A stretch of DNA of 64,000 nt from Azolla caroliniana (lineage: Eukaryota; Polypodiophyta). A program made the position numbers and the translations under genes. Below the pieces are notes generated by a model. It ran no database searches, was not told the origin of the DNA, and worked only from the letters and a program-made list of their open reading frames with translations. Location: contig JBHGNT010000004.1 in NCBI GenBank assembly GCA_043228905.1, positions 7,936,001-8,000,000 on the forward strand, given 5' to 3'. This document shows, one piece after another, positions 20,640-32,683 of this stretch; within the stretch, counting starts at the first letter, position 1; each line of letters begins with the position of its first letter.

Positions 20640-21837
20640 TTGTCGGCTTCCCTTGTGATCGGCTCTCTAAGCTTTATCATTTTTTGCTTTGAGGGCACGG
20701 TAATCGGCCTTAATGTGTCCAGGATTCTTACAGTAATTGCATGTTTGATTGTCCCTGGACTTGCTCCGGCTCCGCGAATTTGTCGGCGGTCAGGAAGAAC
20801 TGCCCTGACTGTTCGGTCGGTCGACTAAACCTTGTACTACGTAGGCCTCGTTAGTCGAGTCGTTTACGAACAATTTCCTCTGAACTGCTTCAGTCAAGAT
20901 TGAGCTTGTGACTTCATAGTACTATACTACAGCAATCAACGCATTGCACACAGTTGTGATGAAAGTTTCCCATGTAGGGGGGAGACTGCTCATTAGCAAC
21001 ATTGTGTTTAATTCATCTTCTATTGTCGTCCTCTGAGCCGAAATGTGGGAGCACTTTCGTACTCATTGATGTGTGCTTGAACCGAGTCAGATTCTTTCAT
21101 CCAAAGGTTGTAGAGGCGCCGGATAAGGTATATCTTTGTTGTGGTGACCTTCTTTTCATAAGTATCTGAGAGTGTCTTCTATAGTTGAAAGGCAGAAGAA
21201 CACAATTGCACTGTGACATACGTTGACTCCAACAAGTGCATTCGAATGGTGACCTGGACAATTCGATCTAATTGTGTCCACTAATTCGGCTTGTACTCTT
21301 CTAGAGGATTTTCAAATTCGATTGGATCTACCTTTGAGGATCAAATAGTCTTACATTTGTTCCTTCCAGAAGTTGAAGTTCAACCCATCGAACTTCCTTA
21401 GACTCATCTAGGATGAGCCGGATGTTGATGTCATTCTGGCCGAATAAGGTATATCTTTGTTGTGGTGACCTTGATTTCATAAGTATCTGAGAGTGTCTTC
21501 TATAGTTGAAAGGCAATCGAACACAATTGCATTGTGACATACATTGACTCCAACAAGTGCATTCAAATGGTGACCTGGACAATTCGATCTAACTTTGTCC
21601 ACTAATTCGGCTTGTACTCTTCTAGAGGATTTTCGAATTCGATTGGATCTACCTTTGAGGATCAAATAGTCTTACATTTGTTCCTTCCAGAAGTTGAAGT
21701 TCAACCCATCGAACTTCCTTAGACTCATCTAGGATGAGCCGGATGTTGATGTCATTCTGTGTCGGCTTTGTAAGGCTTTGTCCGAAGTTGGTTACGAATG
21801 GTGGTTGAGTGTAGCTGGCTTGCTCACCCGAATTCAT
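20640..21837 (-). pseudogene. Copia I gag with a 107-codon tandem duplication
   Basis: The start MNSGEQASYTQPPFVTNFGQ lies at 21837. The core contains KFDGLNFNFWKEQM, NPIEFENPLEEYKP, WTKLDRIVQVTI and KIYLIRRLYNLWMKESDSVQ. The zinc knuckle at about 20735 reads CNYCKNPGHIKADYR (Tyr for the last Cys). The block 21118-21438 is repeated at 21439-21759. Several stops are present. Confidence 0.85.
21118..21759 (-). repeat. 321-bp tandem duplication inside Copia I gag
   Basis: Two copies (21118-21438 and 21439-21759), period 321 bp, with about a dozen differences. 321 is 107 codons, so the duplication would have kept the frame. Confidence 0.92.
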
Positions 21838-22317
21838 TCGAGGCTAACGTGGACATGAGTTAGTCGATATCGTCTATCGGCAAGTTCTGTCCAGAGCGAC
21901 TACAACCGATTGGCCTAGCCGAATTGGACCCGAATTTACCGATTTGTTAGTCAATTAGGTTCCAAATGACAATTGGATGCTAAACTTGCTCGAAGTGACT
22001 ATGATGAGCAAAGGGATAGAGCCGATTGGTCTTCCTAGATGTCTTCTAGCCAAGTTGAGCACAGTTTACTGCCAATTCAATGCCAAAATGATGATTTCAA
22101 GAGGTCGATCACAGATCATGTGTCAATTCCTTATGTTGAGCATGTTCCGGATGGTTGTAGTGGTTAAGTAGACAATGCCGACTGACTTTTCTGAATACTA
22201 CTCAGCCAAATGGAACACAATTAGAACCGCCAGGGTAGAGATCCCACTTCGAGTGGTTACAATCATAGGGGTGAAAAGCAGTCGATTGGCTTACTTTAGT
22301 GGTGATTTAACGCAGTT
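21838..22317. other. Leader of Copia I, no gene seen
   Basis: 480 bp between the gag start and element K. No coding motif or known signal was recognised. Its composition is like the rest of Copia I. Confidence 0.6.
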
Positions 22318-23484
22318 GTCACGGACACACCAATGCTAGACTACGACAAAGCACAGATGACAAGGCTATGACCGATAAGGTTACGAACGTGGAACTCGAT
22401 GTGATGAGGCTAGAAACTCGGGAAGTTGGGAGCGATGAGATGAGGAACTTAAGACGCTAGGAACAAATACAAGAGCATAAAGACAAAGATGTAAATCAAG
22501 GATTGATGGGGCTAAACAAGAATACTAGATTGATGTGTCAATGACTGGTGTTGAATCCCTTGAAAGGGACCAAGGAGGTTACAAGTATTTGGACCAAGAT
22601 ATACATAACATGACCATATATTTGGACGTGTTGGTTAGAACACAACACTTGACTATATATAAGAGGTCAAGAGTTGTCATGTCTATGACATTATCCTCCC
22701 CTTTACGGCCGCCTTTTCGAAAGCATGGTGTAGGAGTGAGTTGAAAGAGAAAACCAAAGTACGTTGAGGAGTGAGTGACCATGAGCAGTCCTCACCGGAA
22801 ATAGGAGCACGGGTGAACGCGAGCAACCATGTGTGGTCCTCATCGGAGACTAGAACACCAAGGGGGTTTCCTTGCCATCTCTATCTCTTAGTTTCTTCTC
22901 ATCATCGTCTTTGTCGTTTAGATTCTACTCATTCTTCACATCTCTATCTCCTATTTTCTTCTCATCATCATCTCTATCTCTGCACTTCTTATCATCTTCC
23001 ACATCCCATCTTTGCATTTTTTGTCATTGTCATCCTTCTCCTTGTGTTTCCTGCCGTTTTCATCTTTATCTATGTGTTTCTTATTATCTTCGTCACTTTC
23101 TCTACGTTTCCTATCACCTTCATCCCTATCTTTGTGTTTTCTATCATCCTTTGTATATGTGTCTTTGTGTTTCTTCAGAACCTCAACATCTCGATCTCTA
23201 TGTTTCTTATCCTCTTCATCTCTTTCTCTGCTTCCATCATTGCCATAATCAAAGTCGTTGCTTCCAAAGTCGCTTCGTCAACATCATTGCCTTCATTGCT
23301 TCGTCTTCGACATCATCATCTTCAACCCTTTTGTTGTCGTCATCAACACTACTTTGCCTAGCGTTGACCAAGATATACATAACATGACCATATATTTGGA
23401 TGTGTTGGTTAGAACACAACACTTGACTATATATAAGAGGTCAAGAGTTCAAATCTTGACATGACTATTGTCATGTCTATGACA
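22318..23484 (-). mobile_element. Element K: small non-autonomous LTR element
   Basis: 1167 bp with a perfect duplication GCAGT at 22313-22317 and 23485-23489. The 3' LTR is 22318-22690 (minus orientation, TGTCATAGACATGACAAC to GTGTCCGTGACA), the polypurine tract 22691-22704 (minus strand AAAGGGGAGGATAA), the body 22705-23363, and a shortened 5' LTR 23364-23484. It belongs to the same family as O. The body has two minisatellite units next to the polypurine tract and a segment that on the minus strand reads KKHKDTYTKDDRKHKDRDEG and similar. It encodes no retroelement protein. Confidence 0.88.
22890..23350 (-). pseudogene. Lys/Asp/His/Arg-rich coding-like segment inside K
   Basis: The minus strand is open for about 120 codons as degenerate repeats of the type RKHKDRDEGDRKRR and DENGRKHKEKDDNDKK. 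Such KHKDRD tracts are typical of plant nuclear RNA-processing proteins. I read it as a captured, decayed exon of a host gene, but simple-repeat expansion is also possible. The plus-strand Ser/Phe-rich frames are its shadow. Confidence 0.45.
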
Positions 23485-23563
23485 GCAGTGAAGTGCAGAT
23501 CCACAAGTATCTTTCTCTTCTTAGAATGAGACCTTGGTGGTTGCTAAGCAAGAAAATCAGTTC

Positions 23564-23729
23564 GACCAAAATCTCAGAGTTTGTTCTGGTAAGTGTCGTC
23601 AGCTTGAGATCTTCAAGGGGATGGAAGCAGGAATACTGTTGAGAACGACCAAAATCTCAGAGTTTGTTCTGGTAAGTGTCGTCAGCTTGAGATCTTCAAG
23701 GGGATGGAAGCAGGAATACTGTTGAGAAC
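23564..23729. repeat. 83-bp tandem duplication
   Basis: GACCAAAATCTCAGAG to CTGTTGAGAAC occurs at 23564-23646 and again at 23647-23729, essentially identical. It lies in the leader of Copia I just inside the primer site. Confidence 0.93.
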
Positions 23730-23761
23730 GAGTGACGGCCGATAGTAGCTTGAAGAACCTC

Positions 23762-23774
23762 GACTCTTATACCA
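23762..23774 (-). promoter_or_regulatory. Primer binding site of Copia I
   Basis: The minus strand reads TGGTATAAGAGTC, a diverged initiator Met tRNA site (consensus TGGTATCAGAGC), two bases inside the LTR end. Confidence 0.75.
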
Positions 23775-23776
23775 AA

Positions 23777-24120
23777 TGTTGTAGTTGTGGCCGTTAGTAC
23801 ATAAACAATATCAACAATATATGATGAAGACTAACAAATGATAACATAAGTAGGCTATGGAGAACATATCAAACAAGACAACCTAACAAAAATCAAGATC
23901 AAAGAGACAGAATATGAGACTTGGGAGAGAGAGACAAAGATTAGGCACACAATGTAGTTGTATTATTCAAGATGGCAACAGTAACAACAACAACACTTTG
24001 AACTAGGTTACAAGACCAATTATATACTAACTAGGTTAGGGCAAGTGCCCTTAGACATATTTATATAAATGTCTTAAACCTAGTTGTCCAAAGGGACAAT
24101 GTGAACACAACCATTATACA
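23777..24120 (-). repeat. 5' LTR of Copia I
   Basis: The plus strand begins TGTTGTAGTTGTGG next to the primer site. The far end (TATACA at 24120) is uncertain by about 25 bases because no second LTR copy is in the window. Confidence 0.65.
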
Positions 24121-25201
24121 CCCATATTCGACACGAACAGTGATGCGCAGCTTCAACCAAGAGGATGGAACGACCATTGAGGATGGCGAAGAAATGAGGA
24201 ATATAGCCACAACTTACTATAATCGACTACTTACTGAAGATAGATTGGCCATAGGGGAAGACACAAGAGAAGATATTAATATCCTCCAAAGCATACCCCA
24301 AAAAGTCACGACAAAAATCAACACATGGCTTACTCATCCCCTATCAATCATCGAAATATAGGAGGCATTCTCTGATTTGGATGCAGATAGCTACCCCGGA
24401 ATCGATGGCCTCACCCCTCACTTCTTCACGAACCTCTAGGATATTATTAAAGAAGACTTCCACCAGGCATATGAGGAGATCATCACCTCTAGAAATATGC
24501 CGAATGAATTCAAACAGTTACCTGTACGAGAGGATGAGTGAGAATGTCTATATGTGAAGGTTTGTTGTGTGTATGTGCAAATGTGCACAAGAGGGAGTGT
24601 GAGTATGAGTATGGTTGTATGTAAACACATGCACATGTGTGTGCATGTGGGTAAATATGAAAGAGTGTGCCACACGTACCAACAACAAGGCAGTTGTGGT
24701 GCTCCTAGATTTCAAGAAAGCATATGACAAGGTATGTTGGAATTTTCTAGAAGGTGTGATGGCGAAACTCGGCTTTCAAGAGTCATGGATCAAAGGCACT
24801 TCAAGCCTTTATAGGAATGCCAACAACTACTTATCACTAGCAAGTGAAAGGGGGCCCGTCTTTCAAATATTGCAATCTATACAACAAGGATGCCCACTAG
24901 CTCCATCCTTATTTCTATTGTACGCTAAAGCACTCTCTAGCTTTCTCAACTCGTGGCATCTAAACCTACGTGGTCTTCCTGTGCCACACTCTTACCAATG
25001 CCTCCCGGATATAGAATTTGTAGATGAAACCACAGTCTGCATGCAAGGGAACGTGGAAAATCTAAAGAAGCTAGAAAGTGGTATTGTGGGGCTACCACAA
25101 CAAAAATTCATCCAATTCCAATTGACTATGAATTTGGAGGCAGTCTTCATAAATCTTGTGCCAACAATATCACCAAAGAATGTGCCATTAACAATCAGGT
25201 A
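24121..25201 (+). mobile_element. LINE L: fragment of a non-LTR retrotransposon ORF2
   Basis: 24160-24520 reads EDGTTIEDGEEMRNIATTYY, then SYPGIDGLTPHFF and EEIITSRNMPNEFKQL, the fingers region upstream of RT in plant LINEs. About 24530-24665 is GT-rich sequence that replaces the expected LIPK block. 24666-25201 reads VVVLLDFKKAYDKVCWNFLE, IQQGCPLAPSLFLLY and, at the YADD position, FVDETTV, so the catalytic Asp pair is lost. Stops occur at EI and FFTNL. No endonuclease or tail is left. Confidence 0.85.
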
Positions 25202-26058
25202 GCTACTATGGGTGAATTTGACCATGGACATGTTGGGAGCGCTAGAGAGAAGCCGACCAATAATCTGTTGAATGTGATCCCAGTAAGGTGGAAAGGGCCC
25301 ACTGATAATCTGCTGCAGAGCAGGCCACCAATAATCTGTTGAACATGCCCCCAATCAGGTGGAAAGAGCCCAATGATCATCCGTTGCAGAGCCTCCCACC
25401 CATAAACTGCTGAACATGCCCCTAATCAGATGGAAAGATCCCCTCAACTCCAATTTCATGTTGAGGAACATCTCCTTCCAGGCCCTCTATCAGTTTGTCA
25501 TTGTCCTAACACTTCAGTTCAAGGAAGGGAAGATCATGAGGCTGTCTGGTGTACCAAATGCCTTGCGTATCAACAGGATTTTCATATTCAATCGTAAGTG
25601 GGCACTTTTTTCCTAAGATCAAGGTATGCATTTAACCAAATGTTTATTTGCAGAAGCTTCATTATTAAAGATAGTAGAAATTGACCATTTATAGACACTA
25701 TTGTCAATAAATATGAGGATTGGAATTCAATGTTCTCAAACTCGTGTCAATGAAGTCAAGATCGATTAATAGGATACACCTCAACAAATCATCATATACC
25801 ATGTAAGCTATAGGCTACACCTTAATAAATCATCCTATTCCATGTAAGGCTTGGCAAAAAAAGGCTCTCCTTAAAAGATTGGTCACAATTGTCTCTCTAA
25901 TAAAATTAGAGCAAACAATTTCATTCCACTCCCCTCAAAATTACACAAGAATTTCACTATATTACATTGCCAACACTTGCCTTTCTAATCAAAGATACAT
26001 TTAGAAGAATGTTGTGATTCTCGCATAATACATCATCTCCCCATTTGAAATTGTCTGA
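25202..26058. other. Intergenic, degenerate ~75-bp tandem repeat at 25240-25440
   Basis: Three diverged units share CTGTTGAACATGCCCCCAAT and AGGTGGAAAG. The rest (25440-26058) is AT-rich with no gene recognised and probably includes the 3' end of the AP-1 mu transcript. Confidence 0.6.
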
Positions 26059-29000
26059 TTACATCGTCCGAAGTTCATATTCACCAGCTGTTGTGATATA
26101 CCGGACCCATGGTAATGCTTGGTACCCACTCTTTTCAATAATCTTGAGATACCTGACCTGCATCAGTCATAGATATCACGACAACAAAAAATGTAAGTTT
26201 CCCTTTTCATTTGATTTCTCCAATCCCTTTCACATTTCATATTTTCTTATCCCCTGTTTTTTAAATGTTGCAACGAAAATAAGCAAATACTTCAGTCTTT
26301 TGTTCAATCAAGAAAGATTTAGTTTGATGTTTGCTCTATACTTTCTTAATGCTTCAACCATATGTGTATTATTTCTTAGTATGGTTTACACTAAGCTTTC
26401 ATGTTATGCACATTCGTATAAGGTATCCAAAATCCTCATCTCTCCCTCTTTGCCATATAAGAGTAATTGGTATGTGAGGTGCACATTTTTTTGGGTTAAG
26501 TCCACTCTATCCTGAATATTTGCTTCTTTGGCTCTAAGAGCAATTTGATAAAACTTGAAAAAACACCACCGTGCAGACCTTATCTAGAAAAATTTACATA
26601 CTTCACCTTATATTCCATTAATTGTTCCATCAATGTCTAATGCTAATAATGAAATTTTTGACAAATCAAGAAATTGGCACATGCAATTATTAGTAGAGAC
26701 CTTGTCATAAAATAGTCCCTGCAGATAGAATTCAGACCTCAAAGATTTTGTGCCTGCAATCCCCCTTGGTTTATGGAGATGTGTAAGGAAGAAAAAAGTA
26801 TTGTTCACATCATTTGACACATCGAGTTGAATATATAATCGACTGTATCCACCAACTGAAGTTAACTTTAGCATCATTCAAAACAATGGCCTCATAAAGC
26901 AAGGGGATTAAAACTAGCCACCACAATAGCTCTAAAAACATTTAGGATCCCTAATTCTCAAAAACCCTAAAATTAATCAATCCTTAAGACTGACCAGCTA
27001 GTGAAAGCCCTAACCATCGACCTGCTTTTGAAAGCCCTAATCCTTGACCCATTTGCAGCGGTCCCAAGTTTTTACCAGCTCACGATAAATTTCTAATTTC
27101 TAGATAAGGCTGAAATTCTGATTTAAACTTGTGAAACACTGTATTTCAATTAAGCCTTAAATTCACCTTCAATGAACAAGAAATGGCTGAGAACACAAAA
27201 GGGCACAAAAGAGCAAAAAACTTGTCATGAACACAAATTTGTAGGCTTTTTAGTCGGTGTACTTCCATCTACATAGAGAGATGATTAGTTATGACATAAC
27301 CTAAGATATAACATTACCATTGCGGCCTATCAGTTATGGAGCATGAGAGGAATCTGGGATGCTTGCTATAGGCCAACAAGTGAATTAGATGGTTTATAGC
27401 TGTGCTACACATACAGTGGGGAAACTTGGTTTACAACACAGTAGAAAGTAAAGTTGTTGGAGATCAGCCCATAGCAGAGGGGCCCCAATGTATCAAGTTT
27501 CAACCCAAAACACTCCTGAAAAATGTGTACATCTCAGGTGGCAAAGCGCCTGCCCCAAAAAGCATTTATTTTGGGCATGTCAAGACCAATCAACTAATGA
27601 AAGCCTCACTTACAAAAAACTATGGATGGTATACCTATTCAGAACTCTCAAATTTTGGGAACCATCTATCCACACTAAACTTCATTGGTTTCATTTTTAA
27701 CAAGTAAGTTATTGGATATAGATTCAAAGGCAACAGAGACAAGCATCAAGAAACAAATGAAATCCAAGTTAACAACATATTACTACCTATCTATATTAAG
27801 GAGAATATGCTTTAGTTTATTGATAACAGATGTTAATAGATGAAATATCAAAATGTTGCCTTTACCTGGATTCCAGATACTGTAAAGTAAGGTATCTCAA
27901 ACTTAACACGAATAGGTGGATGTTTTTCAGGTGCAGACTCCTCAGCTACAATGCTTGGTAGTCCAAACTGAGCCCTTAACATATAGTCCTTGAATAACAA
28001 ATGAAGACATATTGTTTAAAATGAAAGTTATGTCAAATCTCTTGCTTATCCTAAGCAACATACCTTTCCACCAGGAAAGGATTTTATCTTCCACAGCAAT
28101 GCCTCTTTCTCAGGCGCATATACAGCAGACCCCATTGATGTCCGAACAGAAGGAGTAGTTGCATCTGATGAGATTGGAAGTTCAATCTCCACATTTGTGG
28201 CTGTACTGGAAGACATAAGATACATGTCAGGATCTGTATATACATGCAAGAATTGGATCAAAGGTATATATTGCTCAAGCTATGGCTATATTCAGCATGC
28301 CACATAGCACAAATTATCTGCACCAAGTAAGCCAAACTTGCAACAGAAATTCAAAAGTGTACTAACTTCAGAACCTCACCTCCGCTCCTTGAACTGACTC
28401 CGAGCTTTCACTATATATTCTACACGGCTCCTTGAATGCCTTTCAACCTGAGCTTCAACCCAAATAAGAGGTTTCACCTGCATAATGATAGTAAAGAACT
28501 TTGTTGAAATATGACTCCTAAATCTTCAAAATGAGTGTTTTTCATCAGCAAAACAATAATGTCTTCGTATTAATAAATCTCAAGTCCCCTACTGGAATTA
28601 CCTGAGTGCTCAAACGGTATGTCATCAGATCAAAAGCTCCATCTGGAGGGATGAATGAGATTGTTCGATCATTCTCAAAACGTGCCAGGCGCACGCACCT
28701 ATTATCAAACAACAGAATTTTATCCACATCAGAAAATTGCATAAATCGAACTACTTCAAATTTTCAAATTACATACTGATGAAACTTGATGTCATCAAGA
28801 TCAATTGCCTTGCCCTTAGTAGCTCGTCCCTGCGCCTCCAATAGCACTCTGTCATTGAGACCTAACTTGCATTCTGGCATTCCGCTAGAAAAAGAGAACA
28901 AAAAACAACTTTCCTTGGGTCAGAATACTTACTATTGCACTGGACAGGAATAAGATGAGAGAGAGGCATTTTATCACCTAAGATATGCCCGCATTTTTAA

Positions 29001-30502
29001 TGCCCCCACTACATCAGATCTTACTACTTGCCCATTGCTATTGACCAAAATGTTTACACTCTCCACAACATCTAAGAAAACCTGACAAACGGGGGAAGAT
29101 ATAAGCAGACAAAACAAAAGTGGAAAGCACATCCATTTTGAAAGGTAAAAGAGTACCTCATTCTTCTTGTAGCGAATGCCTTCACTTCGCCAGGAGACTG
29201 CATTGGTGACAGCCATGGGAGGACGTTGAGTTACTTCCATCTTGTATGCATCTGTCTTTATGAACTCACTTAAAATCTTTGCTTCCGTAAATTGAGGGTA
29301 GCCAAAATCCATCATTTCATCTAGCAGTTCATACTCGAAAAGGATACATGAAAAATACTTAGTTCTAACATATATTTATAATGGAAATGAAGAGCCAATA
29401 GAAGCCAACTATTAAGTATAGCTTACCACAACCACAAAATTGTCTCGTAATGATTCCTCTTCGAGTTCCTCAAAGTAATGCTTGAAGACCTGGATCACAC
29501 AGTCCCATTTTCACATTTGAGGTAATAAAACTCTACATCTTTGCTAAAAATTATACTCACATCAACCACCCGATGCAAAAATAGCAAAAGGCTTGCAGCA
29601 TTACAGTTCTGCCTCGATGCTGTCATTACATAGACATTGTTGTACTGAATAAACAGATACGTAACACCATCATCAAAAACAACAGGATCGTGTGAAGCTG
29701 GATCACCCTGGTAAGAATGTTAATGCTTCTGGTATAAGTACAAAATAGAGGGCCAAATAAATGTATTTACTACTTAGCCATGTGCTTTTCATCTTTAAGA
29801 AAGTTTAACATCTGTCCTTATACCCAACAAACAAGGAAACATCTGGGCATCAAGTACATGCTATATATTTAATAGAGAACTAGCAGAATAATTGCTCAAT
29901 CAGATATAACCTATGACATTGATATCAGAAACTTTCTGATATGTTGATACTTGTATTAATAAAGAGATTCATTATTGAAAAACGGCATGTTGCAGCGCCT
30001 TGAAATTCAGGCAATCGCTGATGAGATTACTAGTAAATATGTTCCTCCTCAAGTAAGCATATTCTATTGTTTGGGGGGGAATTACATTGAATCGCTTCTC
30101 AGTCCAGATAGCCACCGGTTTTGCCAGCATCTTTAATAATAATTAACCAAATTTCAGGTTGTTACATATAATGTCCCATTTATTGAGCGTAGTTATTAAG
30201 TTGATACTGAGTGTAATAAAAGTAGTATGTGTATGAAAACAGCAAAGCAATCAAGGATAAGAGTCCATGTAAACATATCAACCTATTCTATAGATGGGTA
30301 TATAATATTTATAAGACTATGTTTCCATATGTAGTTATTGGAGATAAAAAAATGAGCCATAGTACATACATACCACTCTATCAATGAGTTTTGAGAAAAA
30401 TTTCTCCACTTGACTAGCACTGACATCTCCTCGATAGTCCTTCCATACTACAACACGCCCTTTCATGTCTAGAAGAAACAAAGCTGATGCTGCACTCGCC
30501 AT
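26059..30502 (-). CDS. AP1M: AP-1 clathrin adaptor complex, medium (mu) subunit
   Basis: Eleven coding exons in order: 30502-30374, 29707-29561, 29489-29427, 29333-29157, 29081-28978, 28884-28777, 28698-28602, 28477-28380, 28205-28064, 27988-27866, 26157-26059. All introns are GT-AG and phases agree. The total is 1287 bases, 428 residues, the usual length of plant AP-1 mu. The N-terminal longin-like part opens [19 protein letters not shown]. The mu homology domain starts near residue 170 ([18 protein letters not shown]) and runs through [20 protein letters not shown] and [19 protein letters not shown] to GEYELRTM. It selects tyrosine-motif cargo at the trans-Golgi network. The last intron (26158-27865) is 1.7 kb. 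No lesion seen, so it is probably functional. Confidence 0.96.
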
Positions 30503-31277
30503 TTTGAACAAATATTTTCGACACTATATATGTATTGCTTTCATGGAAATAGTGCCTGAAATAACAAAAGAACTCTTTGAGTGCAAACTGATAATATATA
30601 TTTATGTAGCAAATCTGAAATGCATTGAAGTATATATTAATCGTTCATTCTCCATGACAGAATGACATGATACATCTTATAATAATATGCATCACTTTAC
30701 AATGTGATGAAGCCTGCAATTTAGCACGGAAAAGATCCTGCTATTTCATTTGAACTATGGCAATGAACATGAAACATATCCAGTCAAATTCTAATAAGCA
30801 TGACCCAGCGTGGCCACTTCTTGTTTGTTATTAGAACCATCGAAATAATGGATGATCCAACCTATATTGTAAAAAACCTCAAGGATACACTAACAATAAA
30901 GCAAATAACTGAAAGAAATGGAATAAGGGCACTTTTCCTACCAACCATCCCTGAGCAATGGAATTGAGATGGATCTTAAACAACATTGGCGCCCCATACC
31001 ACCCAATATTGCCTAAGTTTGTACCTTGGTTGCAACCCACACAACGCTATTATAGCAAGAGCCTTGCTACATTACCAGTGTTTCAACGGATATTTTTGTC
31101 TCCTTGAATGAGATTAATTACTCCCTTAAAACCATTAGAAATTATTTACTTTTAAATATTATATTAAGGTTGTACATGCAAAAAAGAAAGATAATATAGC
31201 CATCACAATAATCCAGAAAGGCCATCATTACAGATTTCTATACTCCCCCACAGGTTTCCATCCTCCTTTCAACCACC

Positions 31278-31525
31278 ATTGTCCTAAATTTGCTTAATAA
31301 GAGCACATGCAAATATACCATACCCATCATCAACCATTCAAATGTTCTTAACCCTGCACCTACTCAAGTCCACAGGCATAACCAACATGCATAATCACCA
31401 GTGTCCTATATTTTCTTAATAAGAGCACATGCAAATATACCGCACTTATCATCAACCATTCAAACGCTTTTTAATCCTGCACCTACTCAAGTACACTGGC
31501 ATAACCAACCATTCAAATGCTCTTA
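31278..31525. repeat. Diverged ~122-bp direct repeat in the 5'-UTR intron
   Basis: The shared blocks TTAATAAGAGCACATGCAAA and CACCTACTCAAGT appear twice, and a third partial copy follows at about 31505-31550. No function is suggested. Confidence 0.8.
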
Positions 31526-32662
31526 AACCCTGCATCTACTCAAGTACACTGGCTTCCCTAGCTATTGCCTCCCGCTTTCATTTTTTATGATGTAGATCTA
31601 GGAAGTTGGCACCACTGGAAATCTTGGGGGAAGTTCCCTTTCCATAGATATGCAAATGTTCTAGTGCATAACTTGGCACCACTAGAGATATAAGGGATAA
31701 CTCCTTTTTCCTGGGTATGTACATGTTCTCGTTCATGGCTCATGTTAGTATCATACGCCTCAGTTGGTCTTGTAAGACTTTTACACTCCCTGATCATTAC
31801 TCCAAAGAGCTCAGGATTTCAACCTTGATTATTAATGTGGCCTACATTATTATAACCACCAACTTGATCATCATATTACAAGCTGATGAATGTTTGCATA
31901 ATCAATGAACAATCGGAACTAGAATGGCAGCTTCATGTGCATTCATATGCATCCTAGCATCAACATCTTAGACAGCGTATGCTAAACCCCTTCCCATATG
32001 GTGTCCCCATTCTAGCCACTTTAGGATTTAAAGACTATAGTTCCCATTCATGGGCATACACATAGCAATGCCCCCAGCGGGCTAGATTTTGACTCTAAGT
32101 GAGATACTTTAATGCTTGTTTGGTTGATTGATGTTACACATTGTCGACAATTTGGATGTGGACTTAATGCTCTAGACATGTCACCATAAATATGAAACTG
32201 ATATTTACATGTCACTTCTACATAATTATCAAATACATTTTCTGCTTCAATTCACGGATGAGTTGACTGCTACAATTGTCACAGAAAGCTTCTGCAACAA
32301 CTTTCACATTATCTGTTTCTTGCTCAAATTTTCACACGTGCCTTCTCTGAAACCTTTTTCCATGATTTTTCCGGCTACAATATCACGTGATATTCCCTCT
32401 TCAAACAGGAGGAAGAAATCAACAAATGACATAAAATCCAGTGGAAGGGATAGATCAAAATGAATAGATACATTCAGATACATGTTACATCATATATATA
32501 CATCTCACAAATAATTGCCTTAGTCTTCCTAGCGTGGTCACTCACTCACACCTCTTTGTATCAACCACACTCACACTTACATTCACACTCATAATCATAT
32601 AACATTACACATACATATCAACACATTACATTTTTCACCCTCACTTATCACACTTATCAATC

Positions 32663-32683
32663 ACCCGTACGAGATGTACGGGT
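32663..32683. repeat. Short perfect inverted repeat
   Basis: CCCGTAC, then GAGAT, then GTACGGG: 7-bp arms with a 5-base loop upstream of the AP-1 mu leader exon. Chance is likely at this size. Confidence 0.6.

Larger units (their letters stand above)
19356..24120 (-). mobile_element. Copia I: truncated copia element, minus strand
   Basis: The 5' LTR is at 23777-24120, the primer site at 23762-23774, a long leader, gag from 21837, and protease and pre-integrase down to 19356, where the element stops. Integrase, RT and 3' LTR are absent. Nested in it are J (19685-20378), the gag duplication (21118-21759) and K (22318-23484). It belongs to a family different from B, E and G, since gag has KFDGLNFNFWKEQM wording. 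Confidence 0.85.

Noticed and set aside
22872-23387. Ser/Phe/Leu-rich plus-strand protein
   Set aside because: It is the antisense shadow of the Lys/Asp-rich minus-strand segment in element K, with no start context or domain.
26608-26877. 89-codon minus-strand frame in the same intron
   Set aside because: Not joined to the AP-1 mu exons by any phase-consistent splice, and the protein is already complete without it.
27402-27707. 101-codon plus-strand frame inside the last AP-1 mu intron
   Set aside because: No recognisable domain, no splice or start context, antisense to a spliced gene.
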